Shown one piece after another: positions 1-11,928 of a DNA stretch of 64,000 bases. The stretch lies in assembly GCA_033675545.1 (NCBI GenBank), contig JAWDGP010000120.1:1-64000 (forward strand). The letters run 5' to 3'. Position numbers and translations under genes: made by a program. The notes under the pieces were generated by a model that saw only the letters and a program-made list of their open reading frames with translations, did no database searches and was not told the origin of the DNA. The DNA comes from Elysia crispata. Taxonomy: Eukaryota; Mollusca; Gastropoda; Plakobranchidae. Within the stretch, counting starts at the first letter, position 1. Every line of letters starts with the position of its first letter.

Positions 1-41
1 ATTGCATATGCGCGGACATCATTGGAAAAAATGCTTACGAC

Positions 42-150
42 TGAACTGTGACTTAAAGATTTCGAGATGTCGATAGAGATAAAAGGTCTTGGACTGAACG
101 GTGACTTAAAAGATTTCGAGATGTTGATAGAGATAAAAGGTCTTGGACGT
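42..150. repeat. 54-bp tandem duplication, two copies
   Basis: Two adjacent copies of a unit of about 54 bp lie here. Both contain gtgacttaaa, agatttcgagatgt and gatagagataaaaggtcttg, with only a few differences. No coding potential is seen. Related sequence (the gatagagataaaa part and what follows) recurs near 17,510. Confidence 0.8.
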
Positions 151-299
151 GCTCAAAAGATAATTGTGAAATTTTAGGACAGAGACATTTGCAAAAAACA
201 TGGTCATTAACGGCAATCGGCACGGTTTTTCATGGTGATTACTAAAAATAAACAAATAATGACTTTAAAAAAATAATTAAAACAAAAAGTTCATTACAT

Positions 300-430
300 G
301 TTCTAGCTAAATAACTATTCATAAACTCTGCTCTAAGGCTCGAACCCGGACTCTTTGTCCATGTTAAAGGACTAAACGCATCTTGCCACAACGTGCATTG
401 GCTGATGCTTGAATAAGTCTAAGTATTTTT
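300..430 (-). repeat. tRNA-derived SINE-like head
   Basis: On the minus strand there is a tRNA-like promoter pair. A degenerate A box (tggcaagatgcgtttag) is followed by a clear B box (gggttcgagcc) in the order and spacing of a pol III tRNA-derived SINE. A similar pair occurs on the minus strand at 17,765-17,845, and the flanking sequence down to about position 120 also resembles 17,510-17,700. These may be two copies of one SINE, or part of the larger duplication. It does not fold as a complete tRNA, so it is not called a tRNA gene. Confidence 0.5.
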
Positions 431-1830
431 TTTTTTTTGCCTTTCGTTTGCAAGGAGGTAACTGTTGGAATGTAAGATTTCGGACAACTTATGTAAAAGT
501 TCGTTTAGAATAAAAATCAATACAAAATGTGTCTTTCATGTCTGTTTTTGTCCTATATCATATTAAATCATGTAAAAAAAAGTTATTCTTGGATATGTAA
601 AACTATATGTCAGCACCCAGAATGATTATATTCAAAAAACCCATAATGATCTACGATATCATGACGTAAATGGTAAGTAACATGAATCCATAAAGTATCC
701 CAATTGAATACAGTATTGAAAATCCTCTATTGGCTTATAAAATTATATATGTAAATTATATATGTAAATATATATTCATTTTAAAAGTAACTTCTTCTCC
801 AACGAGAACTCAGGATCAAAGAGGAAATACTGTGAGACCCGAGTATCTCGTTATATGCAAGGTTTGTATTCTAAAAATGTCAACTCTTTTATGCAAGGAA
901 TTGGTTGAGCTTTCAAAATATATGGAAATCACAATTTGTCCAAACTAGTCATTGAGCCTGAAAATTGCAAACCACATCACAATTATTATTGAGTTTGGGT
1001 AGAGAGATAAGTCATAAGACTAAACAAATTTACTTCACGTAAGCTATATGATATCATAATCCTATACACTGTATATAATTGCGTCGTACAAATTGAGATA
1101 CGTCTAATTTAAAATGAAAAAAAAACAAAACAAATAAAAACAGGTACGTTAATATCTCTGTGAAATAATATCTAATACACATGGTTCTGCACAACAAGGA
1201 TAGACAAGCTAACTATTAGTATCTACAATACTCGTTACCGTGCGTGTAGAGAATTAAAGGGATAAAAAACATTGACAAAGATTCATGGAAGATTAGTTTT
1301 TTGTTGCTTTTTTCCTCAAGACATCAACTTTTCCTGTCCTTGCTTTCTACTTAGTTTCTCTTCTCTCTCAGTTTCCTAGAAAGTTCAACGCCAAGATGAC
1401 AGCTTTCTGTCAAGCCAAAGAAATGGTTGATCGGATGGCATTGGATTGTCTAGCCAGGAATCAAACCTGACAGTTCTTGTCCGTTCGTGCAGTGCCTATA
1501 TGATATATCTAAGATTATAAGGGAGTAGAATGTGAGCCTTAGGTTTCGAAATATTCAATCAATCAACCGGGTGCCGTGTTCTTTAGCGAAGGCGATCATG
1601 ACCTTCCACGCATCTCTATCCCTAGTCGTTTTCAGACCCTCTGTCACTCTTCCTACTTTGAGCCACTTTGTTAGTCCATCCAACATCTTTTCACGCTGTT
1701 TTCCCCTGCTGCACACAGTATACAGCTCTCAAGGCCTTCTCTCATGAAACACTAGTTTGCGTTAAGGTCAATTGAAACTTTATTTAATAAACTTTGGATT
1801 TAATTGATTTAGTTAGTACGTGACAGGTGA
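431..1830. other. No gene recognised; AT-rich non-coding
   Basis: Both strands hold only short open frames (72 codons or fewer) without recognisable domains or splice context. The sequence is AT-rich with scattered A and T runs. Confidence 0.6.
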
Positions 1831-2499
1831 TTCATCTTTAATGTTGGATTTTTCGATATGTGTGTTTGCATATATATAAATGTTATAGATTTATCATTTT
1901 TTTGCTTTGTTTATCACCTGCATTTGGATATGGGACATCCTTGTGATGTTTCTTGTTCTTGTTTTTGTGTCTCATGAAAGCATGAAGGTTAAAGCGGATG
2001 TGCTTTGTATTGTCTTCTAAGTTTTGGAGCTGCGCTATATCCATTTTTAATTTTTTTTTTTTTTTAAACTGCGCTTCGCATCTATTCACAGTGCTCCACC
2101 ACTATATTGAATTTTAACTTATTACCACCTCCACTATTACTAATGTTACTACTACTACTAGTTCTGCTGCTGCTGCTGCTGCTGCAACCGCCGCCGCCGC
2201 GGATCATAGTTTTGAATAAGTCCACTAAAATATAATATGCTGGTAAATTTTTGTCAGTTTTTATCGAGAAACATTAAAATATCGACAGTGTGATAATTCT
2301 GCTCTCAATAGCATCTATGGCGTTTAAGTCGTCGTGGTTTTACGTCCCCCTTTTTCATATTAATAGAGAGAATTAATGCTGTTTTACCTTTTCTACTTTA
2401 CTATCTTGTTTTTTTTTTAATCTATTCATTGTCTAACGTATAAATTATTCAGCATTTATTCGTTTCCTCTCTGAATATTTTCTGTTCAAACTCCATACA

Positions 2500-2880
2500 G
2501 GAAATGGCAACCTTTGCGCTTCAGAATAAAAGACCCCATCACCCGAAAGCAGAGTTTGAGCTAACTTACCTCTATCCCTATCGGAACAATTATCGAATCA
2601 ACAGGGCGTTGAATTTGAGGTCATTCAACGAGACAATCACGTCCGCCATTTTTGTCATGAGAGTCAAGGACATCTGAAAGGTCTTCCTAGGTGAAACAAA
2701 AACTTTGAGGATATCGTCAGCGACAAAGAGAGGAAGTTCATGTTTTGCCCAATCTTCAAAGTCACCTCGAATTTTGGCACGTCTTGTTTACTCGCTTCGA
2801 CTGTTCGGTAAATTAGAAAATCCTTACAGAATTCCGATTGGGCAAGCCCTGCAAGCCAAGACACATAATCTTAGTAAGAT
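2500..2880 (+). pseudogene. Carbohydrate sulfotransferase-like pseudogene, truncated (unit A)
   Basis: This matches the first part of the better preserved copy at 25,141-25,500. It follows the same acceptor context (ccatacag just before). Its frames encode pieces such as KFMFCPIFK, which resembles the 5'-phosphosulfate-binding part of the Golgi carbohydrate sulfotransferases (Sulfotransfer_2 type), and PIGQALQAKTHN. The frame is broken several times, including a stop soon after the conserved FNE segment and frameshifts in the binding region. Right after the AKTHN block the homology stops and resumes with sequence found 1.1 kb further on in unit B (agtaagatgttg at 2,874 and 26,649). Nearly all of the catalytic domain has therefore been deleted. 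It is a dead fragment. Confidence 0.65.
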
Positions 2881-3050
2881 GTTGGGTTTGACATTCTACA
2901 TTTCAATAATGGCAGAAGTAAATCTAGTGGTGTGTATTGGGAAAGGCACCTGCAATCTCCACTTTTAGCGGTGAATGTATACTACTTAATTTAAGGCAAT
3001 CGCCGAACTGCATTGGACCAAATATAAGACTTGCAGCACTATCTGCTTTT

Positions 3051-3130
3051 CCATCATCACTATCATCATCATCATTATCATCATCATCGTCAGAATTATA
3101 ATCATCATCATCATCATCATCATCTTCTTC

Positions 3131-3187
<57 letters not shown>

Positions 3188-3260
3188 TTCTCTATTTCTT
3201 TCTTTTTTTCTTTCTATCTCTATCTGTTTTTCTTTTTACTTTTTTATCTATCTCTTTTCT
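3051..3260. repeat. ATC and TC microsatellites
   Basis: A tract rich in TCA/ATC triplets runs directly into (TC)n, then pyrimidine-rich degenerate sequence. The same compound repeat occurs, longer, at 26,839-27,200 in unit B. The open frames here, His-rich and Ser/Leu-rich, are artefacts of the repeats. Confidence 0.9.
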
Positions 3261-3269
3261 TTCTGGGAA

Positions 3270-3535
3270 CGTCTTCCTATGGCCATCCGCATGGGGCTCC
3301 TCGACTTTCTTTTTGTACCGTACAACTTGATTTTGTGTAGACTACGTTTTGATTGTTTGATATAACCTGATTTTAAAACACATCGGACGCTCTTCATGCA
3401 TAGTAAATAAGCCGCCGCCGAGCAGGACGGACCTGAAATCATGAGACCCTAAATCCACTCACTGAGATATCGCAGTTGAACGACCGTGTGGGTATCAGGG
3501 CGAACACCTTAACCCCCAGTCCTGACGTCCCACAG
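3270..3535 (-). repeat. tRNA-derived SINE, unit A copy
   Basis: Read on the minus strand it begins near 3,535 with ggactgggggttaaggtg and an A-box-like ttaaggtgttcgcc. A weak B-box-like gtcgttcaactgc follows, then a body with ggtttcaggtcc-like and gccgccgcc segments, and it runs to about 3,270. The unit B counterpart is about 27,235-27,498. The stretch 3,401-3,516 is identical between the two copies, unlike its flanks. Confidence 0.55.
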
Positions 3536-4706
3536 TTTGATCCTAGTTGATAGACTGCTCACCTAATACTGTTGTCACAGATTTAGGTTACACATGATTG
3601 ATTAGACATTAAAAGTTACACTGGAATGATCAAACTAGGAATTCTTCATTAATATACTGGCACAAAAGTCTTTACGTTTTAATGTTGTGCTTATTACTCA
3701 ATTTTTAATGACAAATTTGTTTATGATGAATTATGCCTTTGGTGGTTATTTTCAAACCATTGAACAATCAGTGCGCTATTTATGCTTATAAATTTTGTGT
3801 TTGTCTACCTTTTGATTTGCAAAATTACTGTACTACTGTCGTTACCGATAATATTAACAGATATTTATTTATCCTCTTGTTTCATCGTTCGTTTTATCGT
3901 TTGCTGATTTCGAATTTAGTTGTTATTGATATAAATTTCGTAACTTTCGAGATACGAAAAACATTGACAACTCCAGCAGATCATAGCATCCAAATCGTAC
4001 TCTGATCTAAATAAGCTATGAAAAAAAAGACTCATAGTAGAAAAACTAAAAATAAAATGCAATAACATCCAAAGCTGCGAAACCAATTTGCGTATGAAGA
4101 TAGCATTTATTAATAAGTTCCTCAAAATAATCCACGTATTGCCGAGTTTTGCTGTGATTAAACCCCGGTTCATCTTGAGCTGTATTTTCAAGGCAAACTC
4201 ATAAAGAAATTTTAAAACAGTTTGTTGAATTATGGCGTCTAAGGCGAAGCGAGTACAGATAAACTTTTAGTTGGACGACAGAAAAAAATATACGATCCAA
4301 ATTGGATCACTATCCATTTTGCTTTTCTTGCAGAAGTGAAACAATGTGTTACGTGTACAATTTTCAATAGTTTCCATCGAAAACAAATATGAGGGGTAGA
4401 GGGTGCCATGTCTTGCCTGGAGACAGGTTTATGATGTGTGTCAGATCTTCATGTAATACAAAAGATTTGAGAATCAGTTACATTATCCGAAAGGTGTGAA
4501 AAAGTACAAACTTTCCAGTCGCTGAAAACTCGAGTTCTCTATTTCATTGTTTACTATTGGGCTAAACAGTTGCCAATTAAAGTTTCTGTGTGCGCGCTTA
4601 ACCTTAAACAAAGAGACAGGAGGGCTACCTCATGTGCTGAGGAAATTAAGACTCGTAACCGTAGGGAGAATAGAACTTACTCACACTGTAAGTGCAGCCG
4701 CACAGT

Positions 4707-5276
4707 CTAAACATCCCTGCCTTCTGGCTTTTCTTTTTTAATATACGGAAAGCAGGCACAAAATGTTTTCTTGAACCTTGAACTCATCCTGTAGTAGAAG
4801 AAGATATTTATCGACGAAGAGATCGCTTGGAAAACTCCACTAAAACCAAACATACTTTCAATCAATGTTCCTAGATATGGATCTCCGTAGCGAAAACGAG
4901 GGTATATGATTTGAGTAATAAAAATTGAAACGTTCGGAAATGAGCAAATAATAAAGAGCGTGCAGATAGCAATAATTGTTTTGACGAGCTTATTGTCTCT
5001 CTCATTCCTTTTTTCCTTTTGCGAGATGGCATCTCTGCGCCATTTTACATTGGTTCGAAGCTTCACCACCAAGAAAATCATAGTTAGGACGACGATGAAG
5101 AAACAAGAAGTCGAGGGAATGACGTATAAGGAGAAGTAGTAGAAGGACAGCTTCTAGGGATGAGCGTCGTATGGTGGACCCGTGTCCGAATAAAGGACAA
5201 TGGTGAAGATCACGTGATATGAGACCACTGCTAGCGTCAGAAACAAGCTCCTTAGTCGCGTCAACAAAGTCTTCAC
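4707..5276 (-). pseudogene. Chemosensory-type GPCR exon 2 (TM4-TM7), unit A, with in-frame stop
   Basis: This is the second coding exon of a rhodopsin-like (class A) receptor; the first is 7,085-7,519. The acceptor is tgtcaag before GTGAAGACT, and the phase (0) matches the exon 1 donor, so the join reads FPLK-VKTLLTR. The exon has 190 codons including the terminal stop. It covers TM4, TM5 (SFYYFSLYVIPSTSCFF), TM6 (IIAICTLFIICSFPNVSIFI) and TM7, ending in SSSINIFFYYRMSSRFK in place of a canonical NPxxY, as is usual in molluscan chemosensory-type receptors. A TAG at 5,154-5,156 (codon 41 of the exon, about residue 186 of 334) replaces the CAG of unit B. The stop falls before TM5, so the product would not be functional. 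A sequencing error is possible but cannot be judged here. Confidence 0.82.
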
Positions 5277-6101
5277 CTTGACAGACAGCGGAAAGAAATG
5301 AAAAGCAAGAAATGTTAAAAAATAGGAAAAAAACAACAACAGGTTTTTCAAGGTTTCTTAAATGCTAACTTGAGCTGTGTAGACTCTCAAAACATTTTGC
5401 CACTACATGGGCAAACTTTATCAAAGGGAAACAAATAAATGTTTCGCGAAGTGCAATTTTCAGGTTATTTTCACTGATAGCTTAGTCTCGGCGACTAGAC
5501 AGAAGTTTTTATGTAAAGGAACGTAAGGACTACGGCTGGCTTAGGTTAGGGCCTCATCTTTTCACTTTCGTCCTGCCGAAATGCGGGTCTTATCTTTCGG
5601 TTTGCATATAGGCCTGACATAACCAAATTGTTGACCGACTGTATAAAACAGCAAAACAAACTAAACCATAAAGAAAAGTTTTCAAACGATGCGAATACTG
5701 ACATCTTTTCAAAAAGTTGCAGCTTAACGTAGCGAGTGCGTCCCGTAAAAAATAACTTGATTTGGACTCCTGGACGTATTTTCCTTGATTTGGGGAACAG
5801 CATCAGTTATCTAGGAATACAGTTAAAATATCCAGATGTTTGAAGTAATTTTTTATACTATCCTTTTTACTTTACAAAAAAGGCAAAATACGTAGAGTGT
5901 CATAAAATCATTATATTTCATCTTAAAGCCAAATATCTAGCTATTGAAAAGGCATTTTGTTCCATTATGGAACCTTCTATATCTAAGCTTCTATATCTAT
6001 GTTATCGTTTAAGTACGTTATTTCCCTTTAAATTGTGGACTTATATAAAAGTATTAGATTTCATTCTATTTATTATTGTATATTTTATATATATATATGT
6101 A

Positions 6102-6176
<75 letters not shown>

Positions 6177-7084
6177 TGTTCAGGATTTCGTTCAATTATA
6201 CCAGAACAAAAAGTATTTTGCAAATTTGAATTTAATATCCATTTTTAATTTAACTTAAGAAAATGTAAAGGTGATGTTTTACATTTTTTTATTAATGATT
6301 TCATAACAAAATGATTTCTGTATGACTTTTAAAAACCTAGGAAAGAGGAAAATGTTAATATTATTCCTTTTGAAGTTTTTCTATATTATCATCTTCTTCT
6401 TTGTTTAAGGAAAAACATTATGGCCACCGCTAGTGCAACTCTTTTATAAAGACAAAAAATCACACATCTAAAAGGAATTTTTTTTTAATTCATGAATTTG
6501 ATAGCATCTGTTCTCCCAAAAACTTTTTGAAGTTTTTGGAAAGGGTATTGAGGGCTGATGGAGTGTATGTAAAGAGAAACCTGAACAGAAATTTTTTCGA
6601 AAAGGAAAGGTTCCTCATGCCCAGGTCAGATGCTTGACGCATTATACCACGGTTTCATTTCAAATTTAAATTTCAGACTTCACGAGTTTAAAGAATGTTT
6701 ATTTCCATCAGATGAAGGCAATAAGAAAAAACAAGCAGTCACAGTTTAGATTTAGTGCATTTAATATCACATAAAAAGAAATGATTGGTATTGAAATATT
6801 AAATACTCTCTCAAGGGACATTACTTTTCAATAAGACGAAGATTGGAGTTAGTTGAAAGATTGCCTAAACATATTTATCTATGAATGAAAACAAAATCAA
6901 GGAATGTTTTTTTTTTCATTTGTGTTTAGATTTCTTTAAATAGGCAATAGGAGCCTTAAATCAGCTATAATTTAATACATTGACAAATGAGTTGAGACTG
7001 AATGATACGGGACATCTAACTAAGAGATACCACCTCACTATTGTTCTTATCATGGCTAAACTTTCAGACAATCAACCTTCTTAC
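5277..7084 (-). other. Intron of the unit A GPCR, with a (TA)n tract
   Basis: This stretch separates the two GPCR exons and is non-coding. It has a consensus GTAAGA donor at its upstream (high-coordinate) end and a CAAG acceptor at its low end. It carries a dispersed repeat block (5,535-5,625, containing tagggcctcat) and a long (AT)n tract at about 6,091-6,173. The overlapping Tyr/Ile-rich open frames in the (AT)n tract on both strands are repeat artefacts. Confidence 0.7.
6091..6173. repeat. (AT)n microsatellite
   Basis: A nearly pure AT dinucleotide tract of about 80 bp inside the GPCR intron of unit A. The matching tract in unit B is 30,058-30,109 and is shorter. Confidence 0.95.
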
Positions 7085-7519
7085 CTTTAAGGGAAAGACT
7101 ACAGAGACACATCTCTCAGTTGAGATCAGTGCTGTCATCATAGCAGAGCCGCAAGTAACAATAACCCATGCGTGGCTGAGACAATGGGCCATATACGTGG
7201 TCAATGGGCCTGTGCTTAGATCTCTTAGGAAAGGGTTATAAAGCAGTCTTGATATAAATGAAGTGAGAGACGCGAAGAAATCAAACACTGAGAGAGTGAA
7301 AAAGTTGACATTGGAGCTTTCCGAGAGACCAATTTGATAGTAAACGATAATGTTTGCGATGTTGGTGGAGACTCCCAATAAAGAAAAGGGGAGGACGAAG
7401 CCAAAAACGTTGGCTATGAAAAAAAAGTCCATCAAAGCTAAGCTCACAAGAGGTTTTATAATCGGAGCAAGGCTTGTGGTATTGAAAGAATCCATGGTTG
7501 GATGGACTTCTGTTGTCAT
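7085..7519 (-). pseudogene. Chemosensory-type GPCR exon 1 (N-terminus to TM3), unit A
   Basis: An open exon of 145 codons begins at ATG 7,519 and ends at a GTAAGA donor. The protein starts MTTEVHPTMDSFNTTS, with an NTT sequon in a short extracellular N-terminus. TM1 follows (IANVFGFVLPFSLLGVS then TNIANIIVY), then TM2 (FFTLSVFDFFASLTSFI), ECL1, a Cys before TM3 (AHCLSHAW), and TM3 ending in ALISTERCVSVVFPLK, where TERC stands in for the DRY motif. This exon has no lesion, but exon 2 (4,707-5,276) has a stop codon, so the gene is called a pseudogene. The family is inferred from topology and motif style. The ligand is unknown. Confidence 0.82.
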
Positions 7520-9540
7520 CTTTTGCTGTGGAGAGATGAAAATGAGAAATTTATATTGGCTTGATTCCAGTTTTATGAGTCTATAAATAGCGACCTTGAT
7601 AAGACTACATCTTTAAAAGTAAGCTAATGAAGTTATAGATGCGTCCAACGATGCTTGACTTAAAAGTTGGATTTTTTAAGATATCTTTGAATTTTGGGGT
7701 GTCCTTACATTATTTGCCCGAAATAGCTGGTGCCTATACTATTAACCAAAACAATGTATGAGAAATGGAGAGGGATTTTTCCTTTCACGAAACCTTGTAT
7801 AATAATGAGAACAGTACATGTCGCTTTTAGATTATTATTTGTTTCTTTCCTTGAGTTGTATTTCTTTTTAAATCCAGACAAAAAAAATTATTTATTGAAA
7901 CAAAGTTTCCATTGGTTATACCATATGTCTAAATTGATGCATGTGCTCGTTATCACTCTTTAAACTCCAGTTAAAAAATGTTGCTTACTGGGTGTTGATA
8001 GAGGTTATCGATCTTAAATTTGAAAGCTGTTGTTTTGTTGTTTTTGGGTTGCTTTTTTTGTTGTTGTTGTTGTTTTTTTTCAAATCAATTGTTATCATAT
8101 AAAGTAGGTGATAAAAACAAAATAATACAATCTTCTCGATATTGGAGTGGTTAGCTTATTCTAAGGTCTATTATACCTACTGGTATGACTAACGAAGCCT
8201 ATTCCAAAACAGAGAACGGTCTGAATAAAGGTGAAACAAGATGTGTAGCCCGTTTTGACTTATTTATATTAAAAATACATTAACAAGTTTATGATAAAAA
8301 GTATCAATAAAATTTAATTTCAGATCATAAAGTTTACTTAACTTTTGACACGTAGCTGAAATTGATTTTCAACCATAATTTCAATTGAATTGAGGCAATG
8401 AAATCTAAGATTTTTAAGTTAAATATTTGTTACATTTCATGCTGTATCATACATTAAAATCCAAGTTATTCCCATCAATAATTGTCCAACAATGGCCAGA
8501 GTTAAGCAATGGATATTGAAATATTAAAATCACTTTATATTGATTCTTTTTCTGTCATTCTCATTTATCAAGAAGGACTGTGGTTGTTTTATATAGAAAA
8601 CATATTAAAACAAGCTCTACTTAAACAAGAATATCGCCCCCTATTACAATTTAACCTTCTAAAACGTTTATTAGCTCATATACTAAGAAAAGAAATTCCT
8701 GAGTGTTTGTGTTTAATAATACCCTCTAGAAGTCGCCAGAAAAGTATTTTTCCTCATTTTTACTTGGTGTATAGTCTAGCAAGACAGATAAATAGTTAGA
8801 TTATAGAAGATTACACATAAAGAATACTTATCTGCAGAAAGAGGAGAAGTCAATGAACTGAGATGATGTAAAGTTGAAATTATCCTTCCTCGGTATAACT
8901 TACTGTCGAAAAGGAAAAGAAAGAAATGAATCATCTGACATATTATTCAATTGGGGTATTTAGAAGTTATAAAATGTGAAATGTTCGGAAGCGTTTTAAA
9001 GTCTTTAACCTTTTCATAACGAGCTCCGTTCGAATTTTTTTCCTTTAATATTTTCATTTTACGAAATCGAAACGTGATTGTGGAATTTTTTTTTGTCAAA
9101 AAAATATGGCGTTGAAATTTATTCAACGTGTCTTTACATTTTAGTGTCTATCTGAAAAAATTAATGGAAAAATGTCTTTCTACAATAATGTCTTAATGTC
9201 ATATATATTGTATATTGTATTCCTTAAATAATGCAGTAAGCTTTGCCGAAATGCCGGAATAATCTGTCCCAAAGATTGTATTTAAAAGGTACGTTTTGTT
9301 AAAAGCAGTTACAAGGGACTAATAAAATGTAACCTCGTTGTGCTAAGTCTTCAAAGAATCCGATAAAGGGCAAAGAAACAATAGGAACCAGCCTTAAATT
9401 GTTTTTCGTAAAGGATGGTGATCTAGATATTTCCTCGGATACACAGCTATAGCAAACCTGATATTTCTTGTCCCAGTTACGCGTAACGAATAGAGATTAA
9501 ACGTTAAAAGGGTTTATTTCGAATTGAAACACTCCCTCTG
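7520..9540. other. GPCR upstream region; no gene recognised
   Basis: This corresponds to 31,445-33,718 in unit B. A 96-codon open frame at 8,509-8,799 is interrupted in the collinear unit B sequence, so it is not supported as a gene. The part just above 7,519 is the likely 5' UTR and promoter side of the minus-strand GPCR. No reliable promoter element was identified. Confidence 0.5.
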
Positions 9541-9550
9541 ACTAGGTCAC

Positions 9551-9555
<5 letters not shown>

Positions 9556-9590
<35 letters not shown>
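9556..9590. repeat. (TA)n microsatellite
   Basis: A short (TA)n tract. In unit B the sequence diverges at this point because of an insertion (33,718-35,035) that itself ends in (TA)n. Confidence 0.9.
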
Positions 9591-9593
<3 letters not shown>

Positions 9594-9699
9594 GTGTGTG
9601 TGTAACTATATAATTTTAATTTTACTAATCTAGCTAGCTATCTCTACATTTATCTATTTAAATATCGATTTCATTATTCACTAAACACACAAAACGACC

Positions 9700-9786
9700 T
9701 GTCTATCTATCTATCCAATAGTTCTGTTCATATATTCGCATTGTCTATTTATGTATATTGTTGTCGAATACATCTGTCTATCAATC

Positions 9787-9834
<48 letters not shown>

Positions 9835-9990
9835 CCTCTCTCTCTCACTGTCTATCTATCTATCTCTCTCTATATGTATCTATCTATCTATTTATCTATA
9901 GGTCTATCTGTCTATTTGTTAGTCTATGGATCTTCCTTGTTTATTCACTATCAATCTATTTAAAATCTATCTGGATATCTATCTATCTTC
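9700..9990. repeat. (TC)n and TCTA-rich microsatellites
   Basis: A (CT)n core at about 9,789-9,845 is flanked by degenerate TCTA/TATC tetranucleotides. The open frames here (Ser/Leu/Tyr-rich) are repeat artefacts. Confidence 0.9.
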
Positions 9991-10719
9991 CACTTGATCT
10001 TTATGATGATGCATTGATATTTCTACCCAATGTCAGTGAGATTTATCTGTTTAGAATTAATCTGACAATTTGACTCAAACTATCTATTATTTGGGCTTAA
10101 TTTTCAGTCAATCTATAACTTACTTGAATCTGATTATCTACGTACTTATGCATGCGTGTATCCATAAATATGCTTCTTTCCTTTTAAAAATCACCTACAA
10201 ACCTATATCTATCTAGATTGTAATTTTTTTCTTAACCTTTTTTTTTGCCTCTTATCTATTAGTTTCTGTACCTATTGAACTATATTTTTGTCTTAATGTC
10301 TTCGTGCATGTTTCATTCTTTATCTGCGCAAATTAATTGATGTTTTTACGAACATCTAATGTGGGATCAAAACAGAATAAAATTACTTATTTCTTAACTG
10401 ACAGCCTGAATAAGCTGAACAATCAAGAATTTAATGGGGAGAAAAAAGTATAATGTCACTGTTTGAGATCAATTAAGAAAAAAATTTCATTTACATCAAT
10501 TCCTTAGTCAAGGCTTATCTATTCTCTCTAAACCATTGGCTTTGTAACTAATCGCTCCTTATACCAAGATTGCCTAAAATGTATGGAGCAGATATATTTT
10601 GATAAATCAAGATAAGCTTATTCTGAATAAGCATCACGTTAAGCTCTGGTTCCAGCTTGTCTCAGATTGTGTCTCACCATAGCTGACATTATACTTTATC
10701 TCTCTATTAATGATAGCAA

Positions 10720-10920
10720 GATAACTCTTTTCTAGGTCGAGTGTTATACAACACCGAGTTTTTCAGAGAACATTGAAAAATTTTTTGAGGCCATTATTTT
10801 TACATGTATGCTGAGTACAAGGTGAATCATGGAGAACATATGGCTTTGGAATGACAGGCTTAAAAGTCTATTGAAAATATAAAGGACTGGTGAGCCTGTC
10901 ATTGCAAGGCCGTATATTGG
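10720..10920. other. Block conserved between units, unassigned
   Basis: This matches 36,095-36,305 in unit B. On the plus strand it looks like a small exon, with an acceptor cttttctag before 10,736 and a GTGAAT-type donor after ctgagtacaag. On the minus strand an open frame is also conserved (TGSPVLYIFNRLLSL in both copies). Neither reading matches a family I recognise, so no product is proposed. Confidence 0.3.
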
Positions 10921-11685
10921 CAGCTTGGAAGTCAACAGTAGGTTTACTATAAATAATAAAGACATTAAGTATTTCACCAAATCTTTCATCCTTTTTGTAA
11001 GGGGACAAAGACAGATAGGATTCTGTTTAATTATGTGTACATAATTTGTTTTCAAATAAAGATAAAAAGCAGAAATCTTTTCAATCTGTAATGTCCTGAA
11101 AAAATATAGTTTGAATCATTTCGTTAACCAAATGATATTCACATTTTAAGAAATGGTTAATTTGAGATAGCTGCATCGATCTATCAGAACACAAAGAGTG
11201 AAAGGTGCTTGAGATAAAGCAATCTCAGCAACATTCCAATATCAGCACAAAAAAACGGCGGCAACAACATCCCCAACGACGACTACAGCAGCAACAACGA
11301 CTGCAGTTACAGTATCAACATGAACAGCAACAATCTTACATTTCTTCCCATCGTAAGTATACACACTATTTTCTGTTTGAAAAAATAGTGAAGATATCGG
11401 TGTTTGTAATATTTCTTTTGGTAGTAAAAATTCAATGTGTGCAGCAATTTATGGCACGGTCGTTTGTAATAATTTACATATCACCTTATCAACATGGATC
11501 GTTTTCAAGCTATTTCTTTGCTATATAATGGAAGTAGAGACGTAGGGTCTATGTGAATGTAAAAGTTTATGGTGAGTTAAAATGTACATAATGTAACGAA
11601 CTACATAATAAAAATTGTTTTATAGAATGAAAAATGAATGAATTTAATTTGATATAACTATCATGATTAATCTGTCGGATAGGAG

Positions 11686-11928
11686 ATGAAAGTCCTAACT
11701 GATGGCTATGAACATGATAAAAATGGAAAGGATAGTGAAAAAAAAAGTAAAGATGAAGAAAATCATAAGGTAAGAGACAATGAAGGTAATTTTTATAAAC
11801 ATGGTGATGTTTATGAAGATATTGATGGATATGAAACTGATAATTTTATTATCTTCATCATAAAGATGGCGAAGTTTATAGCCCTAACCCTATTCCAAAC
11901 ACACGTTAAACCCAAATCCAAACCCTAG
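11686..11928 (+). CDS. Small charged ORF at the edge of the telomere-like array, unit A
   Basis: The open frame encodes a Lys/Asp/Glu-rich peptide starting MKVLTDGYEHDKNGKD. The unit B homologue at 37,073-37,288 keeps about 55 residues in frame, despite a whole-codon insertion of GAT after KVRDN. Here the frame runs into the CCCTAA array, giving an artificial tail (LTLFQTHVKPKSKP). In B it ends differently. No domain is recognised and there is no splice evidence. It may be a chance frame in low-complexity sequence; it is listed because the indel between the copies preserves the frame. Confidence 0.2.
   Translation: MKVLTDGYEHDKNGKDSEKKSKDEENHKVRDNEGNFYKHGDVYEDIDGYETDNFIIFIIKMAKFIALTLFQTHVKPKSKP

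Noticed and set aside
8509..8799. 96-codon plus-strand open frame
   Set aside because: The collinear unit B sequence has stops and frame breaks, and no domain is recognised.
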